Part shown: piece by piece, positions 53,222 through 63,801 of the stretch
Position numbering within the stretch: position 1 is the stretch's first letter
Layout of the letters: every line of letters starts with the position of its first letter
DNA from: Sedimentisphaerales bacterium
Lineage (GTDB): Bacteria > Planctomycetota > Phycisphaerae > Sedimentisphaerales > SM23-30
DNA: 64,000 bases
Assembly (NCBI GenBank): GCA_028281535.1
Contig: JANQJS010000003.1
Coordinates: forward strand, 1 to 64,000
Direction of reading: 5' to 3'
Program-made: the position numbers and the translations under genes
The notes under the pieces: model-generated
The model's database searches: none
Told to the model about the DNA's origin: nothing
The model's input: only the letters and a program-made list of their open reading frames with translations

Positions 53222-54751
53222 ATGAAAAAAATGAAACTATTATTAGGTCTGGCATTGTTAATTTATGCCGTTCCGACTTATGCAAATGATGATTTTGCCC
53301 CTTCATGGCGCGGTATTCCAAATTCTGTGAGTGCCGTATGGAATTTAAATGATCCGAATGAATTTGATGAACCTATCGTAACAGGTCCTGATGCAGGTTC
53401 TGTCGAAGTAACAGTGGCTGAAGAGCAGGAAATCGTTACTGAAGCATGCGAACTCGCTGGTCGTAGTGGTGGGATAGGTAATGAATTAATTCGTACGCTT
53501 GTTACCAATCTCGCGGCAGAAGGTGAAGGAACGCTTATACGTATACAAATCACTTCAACCGCTTCTGAGCTTGGTTTTTCTGGTGTTGAATCTGCAACGG
53601 GTGTCTTTACTGATCCAGGTTTTGTGGCTTGCCAAGGAATTGAAGAGATAGAACTTGAACCTGAAGAAGGTGAAACTGGTTTTATCCTTGGAACTGTTGA
53701 TCATCTTGATGGGTTCTTTACCATTGGATTTGAAGTTCTTCTAGATTCACCTGGTGATTGCAGCGATATTCAATTCTTCACTGAAGAAATTGCTGAAGGA
53801 ACTTGTATTGATGAAGTGATTATTGATGTGCATCATGGTCCGAATCCAGGATTCAATGCTGTAGCAACTGTCACTGAAGCTGAAGTGTCTGTTCTTGAAA
53901 CCGAAGGTGCTTCTATACCCACAGCCGCTATGGTCGTTGCGCTCGATCCTGCTGTCGGTGATGTCTCAGGTAGTGTATTAGTTACTTTGGATCCTATGAG
54001 TACAGGAGATGCGTTAATCAATGGTGTTGCTGCACCCGTATTGACTTTTAGTACAGGTGATTGGGAAACTCCTCAGACCGTGACTATTACAGGAACGGAT
54101 GATGCGAACTTTGAAGCTTGTATTGAACCATTTACATTCCAGGCATCCGTGACATCCGTTACGGATTCAGAATTTACAGGTGCTGCGCAGAGTCCATTAA
54201 CCATTAATGTTATCGATTATGAAAATGGTTGTGTCTTAGTGGCTGGTGAACCAGAGATTGAAGAAATACCAGGCGGCCAAACAGCTGAATTGGTCTACTC
54301 ATTGAATCGTGCACCCGATGCCTCTGTTTTTGTTGCCATTACAGATGGATCTGAAGATCCTAATATGCCATTCTTTACCGCAGATCCGAATTCAATCGAA
54401 TTCACAACACTGAACTGGGCTACACCAAAAACTGTGACTCTTACTGCTGTTCAGGATGATGAATTCCGTGGAGAAGAAGCTGGAACAGGTGCACCAACAG
54501 AAACAACGGCTGTCACCACAGTTACTACTACGGCGACTTTCTTTATCAATAATGATGCAGAAGGTGTGAATCAGAATGCACCAGCTCCATTGCCTGTATT
54601 GGTTTCTGAAGATGAATGTGGTGCTTTAGAATTTAATCAGTTTGATTTTGATGAAGATTGTGTTGTTGGTCTACTTGACTTGTCTGCATTTGTAGAACAA
54701 TGGTTAAGTAGCACTCAGCCAGGTCTTTTTGATCCAGAAGCAGAAGAGTAA
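53222..54751 (+). CDS. Secreted Calx-beta-like protein with dockerin-like tail, paralogue 2
   Basis: 509-residue paralogue of the preceding gene. Signal peptide MKKMKLLLGLALLIYAVPTY; N-terminal beta domain ending EIAEGTCIDEVIIDVHHGPN, matching MTDGLIIDEIIIDVAYFEGA of paralogue 1; two repeat domains (STGDWETPQTVTITGTDDAN and TTLNWATPKTVTLTAVQDDE); and a terminal loop FNQFDFDEDCVVGLLDLSAF then VEQWLSSTQ. Identity is moderate and the layout the same. The ATG at 53222 is preferred over an in-frame TTG at 53207 because GGAG lies 9 nt upstream. A strong terminator follows. Confidence 0.85.
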   Translation: MKKMKLLLGLALLIYAVPTYANDDFAPSWRGIPNSVSAVWNLNDPNEFDEPIVTGPDAGSVEVTVAEEQEIVTEACELAGRSGGIGNELIRTLVTNLAAEGEGTLIRIQITSTASELGFSGVESATGVFTDPGFVACQGIEEIELEPEEGETGFILGTVDHLDGFFTIGFEVLLDSPGDCSDIQFFTEEIAEGTCIDEVIIDVHHGPNPGFNAVATVTEAEVSVLETEGASIPTAAMVVALDPAVGDVSGSVLVTLDPMSTGDALINGVAAPVLTFSTGDWETPQTVTITGTDDANFEACIEPFTFQASVTSVTDSEFTGAAQSPLTINVIDYENGCVLVAGEPEIEEIPGGQTAELVYSLNRAPDASVFVAITDGSEDPNMPFFTADPNSIEFTTLNWATPKTVTLTAVQDDEFRGEEAGTGAPTETTAVTTVTTTATFFINNDAEGVNQNAPAPLPVLVSEDECGALEFNQFDFDEDCVVGLLDLSAFVEQWLSSTQPGLFDPEAEE

Positions 54752-54803
54752 TAATATCCATCACATGAAACTGTAATAGTTTCTGATATTGTTATATAAA
54801 AAA

Positions 54804-54839
54804 GAAGCAGGATTCACTTTATTGTGAATCCTGCTTTTT
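54804..54839. terminator. Bidirectional rho-independent terminator
   Basis: Stem AAGCAGGATTCAC / GTGAATCCTGCTT (13 bp, loop TTTATT) with A and T runs on either side. It serves the plus-strand paralogue and could also stop the convergent HD-GYP gene. Confidence 0.92.
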
Positions 54840-54897
54840 AATTTTATATATTCTGGGTTTAATGTATGGCCACTATCTTAAAGTGTTCATTAGAGGC

Positions 54898-56220
54898 CTA
54901 GGGGAAAAGGAAATCAAAAATCTGTGTTTTGTTATCGTTGAGTTGTACTTTCGGCATGTACGATTCATCTTCCTGCTCAAAATCTGGATTTTCAGAATCT
55001 TCATCTGGTGGTACATAGGTTTCTTCAGAGAACTTACTGGAGAAATCAACTTTATCTTTATTCAGATAGGTTAAATCTTCACCGTTAAATTCCACAATTT
55101 CTAGACTGGGCACTTTGTCCAGAGGAATAGGGTTTTGCAATTCCTCTTTGGTGAAAGGTTTTCCATTTTCATCATATGCAATTAAAATAACGGGCTCAAA
55201 AGGCTTGCCTGGTTGGTGTGCCACAACAATAGCGGTATGGCGACTGTTCAATTTTACGCGAGCACCCAATGGAATAGGCTGCATGATGCTGGCAAAGACT
55301 TTGAGCATGATTGGATCATAATATTTAAAATAAGGATCCGTAAACATTTCATGCAATGCTTTAGTTGGGCTCTTGGCTTGCTTATAGACACGTTGAGCCG
55401 TTGCTGAGCTGTAGGCGTCTGCAATACGTAGCATGCGTGAAAAGACATTAATTTTTGAGCCCTTTCGACCTTCAGGATAGCCACTGCCATCCATATTTTC
55501 ATGATGACATCGCACGGCAAGTTTCGCCATAGGATCAAAATTATTCGGTAACATTTCAATGCTGACATGCGGATGTTGTTTAAGCAAGGCTATTTCAGCA
55601 CCGGTTAAGGGGGCACTTTTTTGGTATAGATTTTGTAGTGGTACCATACCCAAATCAAAAATCATTGCGGCATGTGCTAATGGTGCTATATTAATCGCAT
55701 CATTAATCGATTTTGCCGCACTTAATCGTTCGCGTTCGCGTTTAATATAATGTCGTAACGTGTCGCCAATCAGCACACTTAAGTAAAAGACATTTGCAGT
55801 ATGTTCCTGCAGGTAATCTTCGTTGCTAGATACCTCCTGAACAATGGCTTTATTAACGGGATTTTGTCGTAGAAATCCTAAAACTTCCGCCACCGTCTCA
55901 CGAATCAAATTAATACTTTCGCCTTTAAGTTCCACACCTGCACGGATGTTTTTCATGATTTCTTTAGACGCGGTATAAATTTTGGAGCGAACATCTTGGG
56001 ATATTTTAAGCTGGTATTCTTCATTTTCAAATTCAACGTGGCTATCAATTACGGCATCTTTGATAGAAAATGCCATATTTGGAAGGTGCTTTTTCAGTGA
56101 GACGAGATCTTCTTCGCGCAAGCTATGTCCCGCTGGCATGATGACTTTGAATTTACTCACCACATCTTTTGCGATGGTCATCCCCACTTGAAGCTCATCA
56201 ATATTCATCAAAATTGGCAT
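54898..56220 (-). CDS. HD-GYP-like protein with altered HD motif
   Basis: 440-residue cytosolic protein of the HD-GYP group, normally cyclic-di-GMP phosphodiesterases. An N-terminal ~110-residue domain (DELQVGMTIAKDVVSKFKVI, MPAGHSLREEDLVSLKKHLP) is typical of these proteins. The core has EHTANVFYLSVLIGD, KQHPHVSIEML, RCHHENMDGSGYPEG and SRMLRIADAYSSATAQRVYK. The signature HDIGK is replaced by FDLGM (AAMIFDLGMVPL), so the metal-binding His and the conserved Lys are lost while the GYP part is kept. Catalysis is therefore doubtful; binding of cyclic-di-GMP or a structural role is possible. A C-terminal ~110-residue acidic domain follows. The ATG at 56220 has a GGGAGAG site; an in-frame GTG at 56235 is less likely. 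Confidence 0.82.
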   Translation of the reverse strand: MPILMNIDELQVGMTIAKDVVSKFKVIMPAGHSLREEDLVSLKKHLPNMAFSIKDAVIDSHVEFENEEYQLKISQDVRSKIYTASKEIMKNIRAGVELKGESINLIRETVAEVLGFLRQNPVNKAIVQEVSSNEDYLQEHTANVFYLSVLIGDTLRHYIKRERERLSAAKSINDAINIAPLAHAAMIFDLGMVPLQNLYQKSAPLTGAEIALLKQHPHVSIEMLPNNFDPMAKLAVRCHHENMDGSGYPEGRKGSKINVFSRMLRIADAYSSATAQRVYKQAKSPTKALHEMFTDPYFKYYDPIMLKVFASIMQPIPLGARVKLNSRHTAIVVAHQPGKPFEPVILIAYDENGKPFTKEELQNPIPLDKVPSLEIVEFNGEDLTYLNKDKVDFSSKFSEETYVPPDEDSENPDFEQEDESYMPKVQLNDNKTQIFDFLFP

Positions 56221-56624
56221 CAGAAGCTCTCCCACGTGCTTAAAAACAAATTGTCTGTATAGATATATTTCATGACATTTTCTTTATCGGTAATAGGAAT
56301 AGAGTAAATAAGTCCTTTGCGGACCCGATAACTAAAAAAGAGGCTATTTGATGTGAATTTGTCTTAATGTCATGTTTTTCATACATCTAAAGTATAATTT
56401 ATGCTTAGCTAATTTGCAGAAAATTTAACAATTATTTATAAAATTCCAGAATCGTCCTATAAAAAGACATTTTATTGTATTTACCATAGATTTTATTCGT
56501 GTTGAAACAATCTGGAATGATTTTGCAGAGCAGGGTTTACAAACAATTTTTGGCTTTTATAATGCCAATATACAGTGATATTAGACCCTTAAAAAAGACA
56601 GTGTAGTCTATTGAGTGGCTTGAT
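56221..56624. other. Divergent intergenic region, HD-GYP / DUF423
   Basis: AT-rich region with no open frame of interest. It holds a good plus-strand promoter at 56536-56563 (listed separately). No obvious promoter is seen for the minus-strand HD-GYP gene. Confidence 0.5.
56536..56563 (+). promoter_or_regulatory. Sigma-70-type promoter for the DUF423-ferredoxin-AKR genes
   Basis: TTTACA (56536-56541), a 16-bp spacer and a perfect TATAAT (56558-56563), about 60 bp before the DUF423 gene. Confidence 0.65.
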
Positions 56625-57023
56625 TTGGAATTAAAAAATTTGGACCGTTTATTTTGTATGATAGGGGCACTCTCAGCTATGATCGCCGTTGGGGCAGGTG
56701 CTTTTGGAGCTCACGGATTGAGAAATAGCCTTGAGCCGCGTTATCTGGAAATATTTGAGACGGGTGTACGTTATCAGATGTACCATTCCCTGGGGCTTGT
56801 GGCCGTTGCCTGGGCGATAGGGCATTGGCAGAGCTCAACTTTATTAAGTTCGGCTGGTTGGTGCTTTGTTATAGGTATTATTCTATTTAGTGGCAGTTTA
56901 TATGCATTGGCATTAACTGGAATTAGTAAATTAGGAGCGATTACTCCATTCGGAGGATTAGCTTTTATTATCGGCTGGGGATGTATGGCGTGGGGGTGCT
57001 GGATTGCTGGCAAATTAGAGTAA
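56625..57023 (+). CDS. DUF423 family membrane protein
   Basis: 132-residue inner-membrane protein of the DUF423 (YgdD-like) family with four membrane helices. The family signature GAFGAHGLRNSLEPRYLEIF, then ETGVRYQMYHSLGLVAVAWA, and the closing GSLYALALTGISKLGAITPF then GGLAFIIGWGCMAWG are all present. Biochemical function is unknown. The only available starts are TTG codons at 56625 and 56640, since the first ATG (56658) is inside helix 1; no strong ribosome site is seen, so the exact start is uncertain. It precedes a ferredoxin gene by 54 bp. Confidence 0.9.
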   Translation: MELKNLDRLFCMIGALSAMIAVGAGAFGAHGLRNSLEPRYLEIFETGVRYQMYHSLGLVAVAWAIGHWQSSTLLSSAGWCFVIGIILFSGSLYALALTGISKLGAITPFGGLAFIIGWGCMAWGCWIAGKLE

Positions 57024-57077
57024 AAATTATTTATGATATAAATCAGAGTTCTTATAAAAAGTCTAAGGAGAAAAACA

Positions 57078-57332
57078 TTGGCAATTGTGAAATCGAATGA
57101 TGCTGAAATGGAAGTTCAAGATGGTGAGCCGATTATTGATGTGTGTGAAGAATTAGGTGTATGTTTTGGGTGTCAGGCAGGCAATTGCGGTGCATGTTTG
57201 ACTAATGTGACAGATGGTATGGAAAACCTGAGTGAATATTCCGAACAGGAAAAAATGTTTGGCGTTGAAGGAAAAGAACGTTTAATTTGTCAATGCATTA
57301 TCAAGAGCGGCGAAGTAACACTCGATATATAA
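57078..57332 (+). CDS. [2Fe-2S] ferredoxin
   Basis: 84-residue plant-type [2Fe-2S] ferredoxin. The cluster cysteines are in GVCFGCQAGNCGACLTNVTD (C-X4-C-X2-C) with the fourth in RLICQCIIKSGEV. The fold start is short and the protein minimal. It starts with TTG after an AAGGAGAAAA site. It lies 21 bp before an aldo-keto reductase gene and probably supplies electrons to it or to a related enzyme, by position only. Confidence 0.92.
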   Translation: MAIVKSNDAEMEVQDGEPIIDVCEELGVCFGCQAGNCGACLTNVTDGMENLSEYSEQEKMFGVEGKERLICQCIIKSGEVTLDI

Positions 57333-57353
57333 TCCTATTTTTTTGAGGCCAAC

Positions 57354-58541
57354 ATGGAATACCGACGGTTTGGTAGAACAGAATTACAAATGCCCATTCT
57401 AAGCTGTGGTGGTATGCGCTACCAACAGGCTTGGCAGGATTGTCCGATGGGAGAGATCGCCCAAGATGGTCAGAAAAACCTCGAGGCGACGATCCGGCGA
57501 AGTCTAGAGCTTGGTATCAATCACATTGAAACCGCTCGTGCCTATGGAACCAGTGAAATGCAATTGGGACAGATCTTACCTACTTTACCCCGGGATGAAA
57601 TGATTGTTCAGACCAAAGTAGAGACCACGCCTGATCCTGATGAATTTCTCAAGCGATTTGAGACATCCATGGAATATTTAAAGCTTGATCGCGTGGATCT
57701 CTTAGGGATGCATGGCATTAATAATCAAGAGCGTTTAGATGATGTTGTTAAGCCGGGCGGATGTCTTGAGGTTGCTCGTAAGTTGCAAAAACAAGGACGT
57801 GTGGGGTTTGTTGGCTTTTCAACTCATGGATCCTGTGAAATTATTACCAAAGCGATAGAAACGGATGAGTTTGATTACGTCAATTTACACTGGTATTACA
57901 TTTTTCAAAATAACTGGCCTGCGGTTGAAGCTGCGACAAAACGTGACATGGGCGTATTTATTATAAGTCCGTCTGATAAGGGGGGAATGCTCTATGATCC
58001 ACCGAAGAAATTGGTTGATCTTTGTCAGCCCTTGAGCCCCATGGCTTTTAATGATTTATTTTGTTTAAGTCGCCCTGAAGTTCACACCATTAGTATTGGG
58101 GCGGCTAGACCAACAGATTTTGATGAGCATATTAAAGCATTAACCTATCTGGATCGAGCTGGTGAGACGATCGCACCTATTATTGTTCGTCTGGACCAAG
58201 TGATGGTCGAAACGATGGGGCAAGATTGGGTTGATCATTGGCAAACCAGTTTAAAATATAATGATACGCCTCATGGTGTCAATATATGGGTGATGTTGTT
58301 TTTGCGAAACCTGGTGTTATCCTATGACATGGTGAAATATGGAAAGATGCGGTTTAACCTTTTTGGAGAAGGTGAGCACTGGTTTCCAGGCGATAAAATC
58401 GAGAGTAAAGATCAATTAAAAGCGATTGATTTTAGTTGTGCACTTACAGGCAATCCCTTTGCAGAGAAAATACCCGACTATCTCTGTGAAACATTTGATA
58501 TGTTGCATGGGCAGCAAGTAAAGCGGCTGTCGCAATCATAA
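57354..58541 (+). CDS. Aldo/keto reductase family protein
   Basis: 395-residue (alpha/beta)8-barrel oxidoreductase. The N-terminal barrel motifs [40 protein letters not shown] and [11 protein letters not shown] are those of the COG1453-like predicted aldo-keto reductase group. The usual catalytic Asp (DTA) is Glu here (IETARAYG); the Tyr (AYG), Lys (VQTKVET) and His (GMHG) positions are kept. No C-terminal 4Fe-4S cysteine set is seen, unlike many relatives, but a ferredoxin gene lies directly upstream. The last ~130 residues are a family-specific helical extension ([20 protein letters not shown]). Its 3' end overlaps the convergent kinase gene by 6 bp. Confidence 0.9.
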   Translation: MEYRRFGRTELQMPILSCGGMRYQQAWQDCPMGEIAQDGQKNLEATIRRSLELGINHIETARAYGTSEMQLGQILPTLPRDEMIVQTKVETTPDPDEFLKRFETSMEYLKLDRVDLLGMHGINNQERLDDVVKPGGCLEVARKLQKQGRVGFVGFSTHGSCEIITKAIETDEFDYVNLHWYYIFQNNWPAVEAATKRDMGVFIISPSDKGGMLYDPPKKLVDLCQPLSPMAFNDLFCLSRPEVHTISIGAARPTDFDEHIKALTYLDRAGETIAPIIVRLDQVMVETMGQDWVDHWQTSLKYNDTPHGVNIWVMLFLRNLVLSYDMVKYGKMRFNLFGEGEHWFPGDKIESKDQLKAIDFSCALTGNPFAEKIPDYLCETFDMLHGQQVKRLSQS

Positions 58542-60737
58542 GGAAGATTCTTGCATCGCTAATTCATTTTGTCTGCCATTGGACCAAATTGTCAAAATTT
58601 TAAATAGTGCAACCCGGTCAATGGGTTTAGATAAAAAGTCATCAAACCCGGATTCCCTCATGCTTGTTTTTTCATGACCCAGTACATCCGCTGTTAAAGC
58701 TATAATTGGTATAGCTGCAATTCCCATTTTGCGAATTTCCATTGTTGCTTCGAGTCCACCCATGACTGGCATGTGCAAATCCATAAAAATTATATCAAAC
58801 TCTCGTTGTCGAATAATGTCAAGTGCTTCTTGTCCATTTTCTGATACCGTAATGGTGTAAGGGTGTTTTTTTAACAGCATCTTAAATAAATTCTGATTAA
58901 TTTTATTGTCTTCGACCAGTAAAATATTTAAGGGAGTAGCTTCTGAAATAGGCGTGTTAAGTGTATTAATTGATTCTGTAGGAGCGGCAGTTTCGAGGGG
59001 AGTTTTATGACTAATATCAAGCCATAAGTTGAACCCAAATGTGGTGCCTTTGCCATAATCACTTTCGCACCATACTTGACCGCCCATATGTTCAACGATG
59101 CTCTTAACGATGGCCAGTCCAAGACCAGTACCTTCATATTTTCGAGTACTACTGCTGTCTGCCTGTTCAAATGCCCTGAAAACACTTTTAACTTCATCGG
59201 GCTTAATGCCTATCCCAGTATCTTTAACTTGAAATCTCAATTTGACTTTGGTGTTGGTTTGCTCTTCGATGTTTACAAGGAGTTGAATTTCACCCACGTC
59301 TGTGAATTTAGACGCGTTTCCTAATAGATTTAACAGAATCTGTTGAAATCGCCCTTGATCAGCAATGACCACCTTAGGCGTTGACTCGTCCATGGTAAGA
59401 AGTAGTTGGATAGCTTTATGCATAATTTTGGGACGAATTAAATCTAATACATCAGAAATAGCTTGTCGAAGTTCAAATTCATTGTTTTCAAAACGCATTT
59501 TTCCTGCTTCAACTTTTGAGAAATCCAGAATGTCATTAACAATGTTTAAAAGCAAACTGGCTGAGCGGCGAATCGACTCTGCATAACTACGCTGTTCAAT
59601 ATTCAGGTGTGTCTCAGATAATAAGTCGCTAAAACCAATGATGCCATTCATAGGGGTTCGGATTTCATGGCTCATTGTTGCCAAAAAAGAGGTTTTTGCT
59701 TTATTGGCATGGATTAACTTTTTGTGAATACGTTTAAGATGAAGACGCTGGATGCCTTGGAATATGAGAAATGCAATTAATCCAATGAGCGACATACTTA
59801 TCATGAAATAGATTACTCGGGCGCGAATTGTTTCCTGTTCAAACCATTGTTTTTTGACCTGAAACATCACATACATATTGCCACCATCCAATGAACTTTT
59901 AAGTGGAAGTGGTAAAATAAATAGATAATCATTATTCCACTTTAAAAGCAATTCATCAGTATGTTGTTTTGTGATTGGCGTTATCATGTTTGCCAGTTTT
60001 TCTTGAGGGATTGGTGCGCCATTATTACCAGAATTTATATTTTCTGAAAAATAACTTCCATGGTCAGAAATTAAATGGATTTGATTTCCCTGTTGTATAA
60101 ACTTACCATCAATTATTAAGTTTGAAATACGATTAAAATTCATTCGAGAGCTGATTAGACCGACTTTTTCTCCATTTGAATAAACAGGCACTGAGTAGGC
60201 CACCGACAACCCACTACTGTTGAATAATGCTGGTGTAAAATCACATTGAGTTTGAAATTCCAGAACAGATTCCTGGTAATCATTGGTTAAACAAGAGTTG
60301 ATAATTGGGCGATGATCAAATCGACGATTTAACAATGAATCAATGCTTTTTTCTGGGTATTTTTGACCAAATTGATTTTCATTGTTTAAAGTCAAGATTT
60401 TGCCTTTTTTGTCAAAAAATGCCACAACATCAATTTCAGTTGAATGTTGAATGGCATTGTTCGCAAGGCGTGTTAATTCAGTGATATTTTGTTTTTTAAG
60501 TTCTTGGATAATTTTAGAATCACTGGCAAGAAATTGGGTTCGTAGCATCGCAGGCTTTATGGATTGTGTAACACTTTCTTTTAAATTACCACCTAAGTCA
60601 TGGACATACTCAATCGCACGCGAATCATTGTTCATTTTTTTAGATTGATAATAGCCTGTTGCCTCCCATGTCAGCCAACTTGTGATGGCCAGGATGGATA
60701 TGAAAAGAGTTAGTTTTAAGAATGATTTTTGGTTCAT
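58536..60737 (-). CDS. Hybrid sensor histidine kinase with receiver domain
   Basis: 733-residue membrane kinase. Two membrane helices (about 5-25 and 310-332) enclose a periplasmic sensor of dCache-like type (about 30-305; [40 protein letters not shown]). The HisKA box [20 protein letters not shown] carries the phosphorylated His, followed by the ATPase domain ([20 protein letters not shown]) and a C-terminal receiver ([26 protein letters not shown] with the acceptor Asp, [12 protein letters not shown]). No HPt domain is present, so phosphate must pass to a separate protein. No adjacent output regulator is seen. Signal ligand unknown. Confidence 0.95.
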   Translation of the reverse strand: MNQKSFLKLTLFISILAITSWLTWEATGYYQSKKMNNDSRAIEYVHDLGGNLKESVTQSIKPAMLRTQFLASDSKIIQELKKQNITELTRLANNAIQHSTEIDVVAFFDKKGKILTLNNENQFGQKYPEKSIDSLLNRRFDHRPIINSCLTNDYQESVLEFQTQCDFTPALFNSSGLSVAYSVPVYSNGEKVGLISSRMNFNRISNLIIDGKFIQQGNQIHLISDHGSYFSENINSGNNGAPIPQEKLANMITPITKQHTDELLLKWNNDYLFILPLPLKSSLDGGNMYVMFQVKKQWFEQETIRARVIYFMISMSLIGLIAFLIFQGIQRLHLKRIHKKLIHANKAKTSFLATMSHEIRTPMNGIIGFSDLLSETHLNIEQRSYAESIRRSASLLLNIVNDILDFSKVEAGKMRFENNEFELRQAISDVLDLIRPKIMHKAIQLLLTMDESTPKVVIADQGRFQQILLNLLGNASKFTDVGEIQLLVNIEEQTNTKVKLRFQVKDTGIGIKPDEVKSVFRAFEQADSSSTRKYEGTGLGLAIVKSIVEHMGGQVWCESDYGKGTTFGFNLWLDISHKTPLETAAPTESINTLNTPISEATPLNILLVEDNKINQNLFKMLLKKHPYTITVSENGQEALDIIRQREFDIIFMDLHMPVMGGLEATMEIRKMGIAAIPIIALTADVLGHEKTSMRESGFDDFLSKPIDRVALFKILTIWSNGRQNELAMQESSL

Positions 60738-61126
60738 TTTACCTTCTCTTAGTCCGGTTTTATAGGACCTGCACCGCCCACTATTTTGTAAACTGAATAA
60801 TATAATAATCAGATAAACTCTTCTCTATTATTATCAGTAAAACATATGGTCATATTAAGTTAATAGTTAATTTTACGAAAAGGTTTGTTATTGAAGTGAC
60901 TTAAAGTCCTTGTGAATTAAATAATAGGCATTCGGTCGACGTTTGAATAGAATATTGATTTCAAGAAAGCCCCGATAACTATGCCATAGTAGTCTGTTTT
61001 GATTGCTATAAAAGATTCTTAGACAGGTTTTTATGGTATAGATTTTACGTTTGTTCTTCTAAACTTTTGGACTTATAATAGTTAAATACAGTTTCTAAAT
61101 ATTAACCTCCAGCCAGGGACAATCAC
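60738..61126. other. Divergent intergenic region, kinase / DUF255 gene
   Basis: AT-rich, no open frame. Contains a plus-strand promoter at 61051-61079 (listed separately). Nothing else is recognised. Confidence 0.5.
61051..61079 (+). promoter_or_regulatory. Sigma-70-type promoter for the DUF255 gene
   Basis: TTGTTC (61051-61056), a 17-bp spacer and a perfect TATAAT (61074-61079), 48 bp before the ATG at 61127. Confidence 0.6.
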
Positions 61127-63316
61127 ATGCAGATATTTCATGATCGGATAAAGTATCTCGGTCGGTATATGGTGATTTTATTTTTATGTAATTTGAGCCT
61201 GTCCTGTGCTAAGGAAACCGAGAAAACAATGGATAATAAAGCAGATCAAACTGTCAAACCAAAATTTACGAATCGTCTTGCGAAAGAGCAAAGCCCTTAT
61301 TTGTTACAACATCAACATAATCCTGTGGATTGGTATCCGTGGGGGGACGAGGCCTTTGAGAAAGCAAAAAAGGAAGATAAGCCGATCTTTCTTTCTATTG
61401 GCTATTCGACCTGTCACTGGTGTCATGTTATGGAGCATGAAAGTTTTGAAGATGAAGAAGTAGGCGTTTTGATGAATGAGGTCTTTGTTTCTATTAAAGT
61501 GGATCGTGAAGAACGACCGGATATTGACAATATTTACATGGCTGCTTGCCATGCCTTTGGTCAACGTGGCGGCTGGCCATTAACGATACTTATGACACCA
61601 GATAAAAAACCTTTTTTTGCTGGAACCTATTATCCTAAAAAATCAATGCTGCAACTCATCCCGCAAATCCAGGATGCTTGGAAAAATAATCGTGACCAGA
61701 TATTAAAATCAGCAGATGGAGTGACAGATCATTTGCAAAAACAAATATTGGTTTCTTCAGATAAGGAGTTAAACAAGTCCGTTTTGGATACCGCGTTTGC
61801 TCAATTAGCGGGGCGATTTGATACTGCCAATGGTGGTTTTGGCAGAGCTCCAAAATTTCCTACGCCACACAATCTTTTATTTTTGTTACGACAATGGCAT
61901 TCAACCAAAGATGAATCAACACTTCATATGGTGACAAAAACCCTTGATGAGATTGCTCTCGGTGGTATACATGACCATGTAGGATTTGGTTTTCATCGTT
62001 ATTCGACAGATCATCGTTGGTTTCTGCCTCACTTTGAGAAAATGCTTTATGATCAGGCGATGCTTGCAATGGCGTATCTAGAAGCCTATCAGGCGACAGG
62101 GAATAAAAATTATGCCCAGACGGCAGAAAAAATATTTACCTATGTTTTGCGAGATATGACATCAACAGAAGGTGGATTTTATTCAGCTGAAGATGCTGAT
62201 AGTGAAGGTGAAGAAGGAAAGTTTTATCTCTGGGATCGTCAGGAACTCATTAAGGTATTAGGTGAAAAAGAAGGTGAGTTATTTGCTAAAGTATACAATG
62301 CAACACCTGATGGCAATTATTTTGAGGAAGCGACTGGGCATCGTACAGGAACCAACCATTTTTATCTGGAAGATGCTATTGACGAAATCGCTCAGCAGTT
62401 GGAGATGGATGCCAATGAATTAATACAGCGATTAGAAGGATCTCGTAAAAAACTATTTGATGTTCGTGAAAAACGCATTCACCCTTATAAAGATGATAAA
62501 ATCTTGACAGATTGGAATGGTCTTATGATAGCCGCATTTGCTAAGGGGGCTGAAATTCTTAATAATGCGACTTATGCTCAGGCGGCACAAAAAGCCGCCC
62601 AGTTTATCGAGAAAAAACTGACTAAAGATGGCGAATTGCTCCATCGTTATCGTCAAGGGCAAGCAGGTATTGTGGCCAATTTGGATGACTATGCTTTTAT
62701 GATTTGGGGATTGTTGAATTTGTATGAAGCAGATTTCAATGTTGTCCATCTAGAGCGTGCAATACAACTTCAAGACATCATGATGAAAAAGTTCTGGGAT
62801 ACTGAGCATGGTGGTTTCTTTTTTACCGTTGACAATAACCCAGATTTGATTGTGCGTCAGAAGGATGTCTATGACGGTGCCATACCATCGGGCAATTCTG
62901 TGTCTATGTTGAATCTTTACCGGCTAAGCCGTATCACAGGTAAAACAGAGTATGAAGAAAATGCCCAAAAAATCGGCAAAGCATTTTACAATCAGGTTGC
63001 TCCCAATGGATCGCAATATAGTATGATGATGTGTGGTTTGGCTTTTGGTGTTGGGCCTTCTTATGAAATCGTGATTTCGGGTGATCCTAGCAAAGAAGAT
63101 ACCAAGGCAATGATTGCTGCTCTTCGTGAAAAATATATTCCACATAAAGTGATTATTTTGCGAAACCATGAAGCGTCACCAGCGATTAGTCAATTAGCAA
63201 CTTATACAGAGAACCAGGTGATGATCGATAACAAAGCCACTGCTTATGTTTGCCAGAATTTTACTTGCTCAGCACCGACAACTGATGTCAAAAAAATGAT
63301 GGAGCTAATTAAATAG
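61127..63316 (+). CDS. Exported DUF255 (YyaL/SPATA20-like) thioredoxin-fold protein
   Basis: 729-residue protein of the DUF255 group. The N-terminus carries a lipoprotein-type signal ([13 protein letters not shown], near residue 27), which most relatives lack. The thioredoxin-like domain (about 45-210) has [20 protein letters not shown], then [28 protein letters not shown] with the CHWC pair, and [21 protein letters not shown] (alpha/alpha)6-barrel domain follows ([54 protein letters not shown]), resembling N-acylglucosamine epimerase-like folds. Function is unproven; a periplasmic redox or sugar-related role is suggested. ATGs at 61127 and 61168 both give the lipobox. Confidence 0.9.
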   Translation: MQIFHDRIKYLGRYMVILFLCNLSLSCAKETEKTMDNKADQTVKPKFTNRLAKEQSPYLLQHQHNPVDWYPWGDEAFEKAKKEDKPIFLSIGYSTCHWCHVMEHESFEDEEVGVLMNEVFVSIKVDREERPDIDNIYMAACHAFGQRGGWPLTILMTPDKKPFFAGTYYPKKSMLQLIPQIQDAWKNNRDQILKSADGVTDHLQKQILVSSDKELNKSVLDTAFAQLAGRFDTANGGFGRAPKFPTPHNLLFLLRQWHSTKDESTLHMVTKTLDEIALGGIHDHVGFGFHRYSTDHRWFLPHFEKMLYDQAMLAMAYLEAYQATGNKNYAQTAEKIFTYVLRDMTSTEGGFYSAEDADSEGEEGKFYLWDRQELIKVLGEKEGELFAKVYNATPDGNYFEEATGHRTGTNHFYLEDAIDEIAQQLEMDANELIQRLEGSRKKLFDVREKRIHPYKDDKILTDWNGLMIAAFAKGAEILNNATYAQAAQKAAQFIEKKLTKDGELLHRYRQGQAGIVANLDDYAFMIWGLLNLYEADFNVVHLERAIQLQDIMMKKFWDTEHGGFFFTVDNNPDLIVRQKDVYDGAIPSGNSVSMLNLYRLSRITGKTEYEENAQKIGKAFYNQVAPNGSQYSMMMCGLAFGVGPSYEIVISGDPSKEDTKAMIAALREKYIPHKVIILRNHEASPAISQLATYTENQVMIDNKATAYVCQNFTCSAPTTDVKKMMELIK

Positions 63317-63801
63317 CATTCATGCCATCTTTAAAATCTGCTTGAATATATTAAGATCTTAAAATGATAAACGAGAAAGCAGGTATGAGTCCAATGCCTG
63401 ATACAACCTCTTACTTCAATTTCTTGTTATCTTTGTAATAGAACACTCGAAATCTCCATTATTGAGTTATCGGTCCCTAGCTTATTTCCTATATCAAAAG
63501 TAGGATGTTACATACCATCAGTATGTTGTTTTCGTACAACATCTATCCTCTATCCATAGATTCTCTAAAGGACTTCACAAAGTATCAACATATATCGTAA
63601 CTCGTGATATTTGTTCAATATAGCTAAAAAGAGTGAAGATTCTATTGCGAATTGTTGTGTATGGCACAGTGATTGCAATTATACACAGTCCTGTCGGAAA
63701 TGGTGTATAAGTTGAGATTGTTTCGGGTATTTCAAGTACGATTTTTGTGTAGAAAAATTATAACGTTAGGTAAGACAGTTATTTAATTCTGGGAGAAAAA
63801 A
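63317..63801. other. 485-bp intergenic region
   Basis: No open frame of interest. A hairpin ATGTTGT-TTTCGT-ACAACAT lies at about 63523-63542. A purine-rich GGGAG ribosome site precedes the next ATG. Confidence 0.45.
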
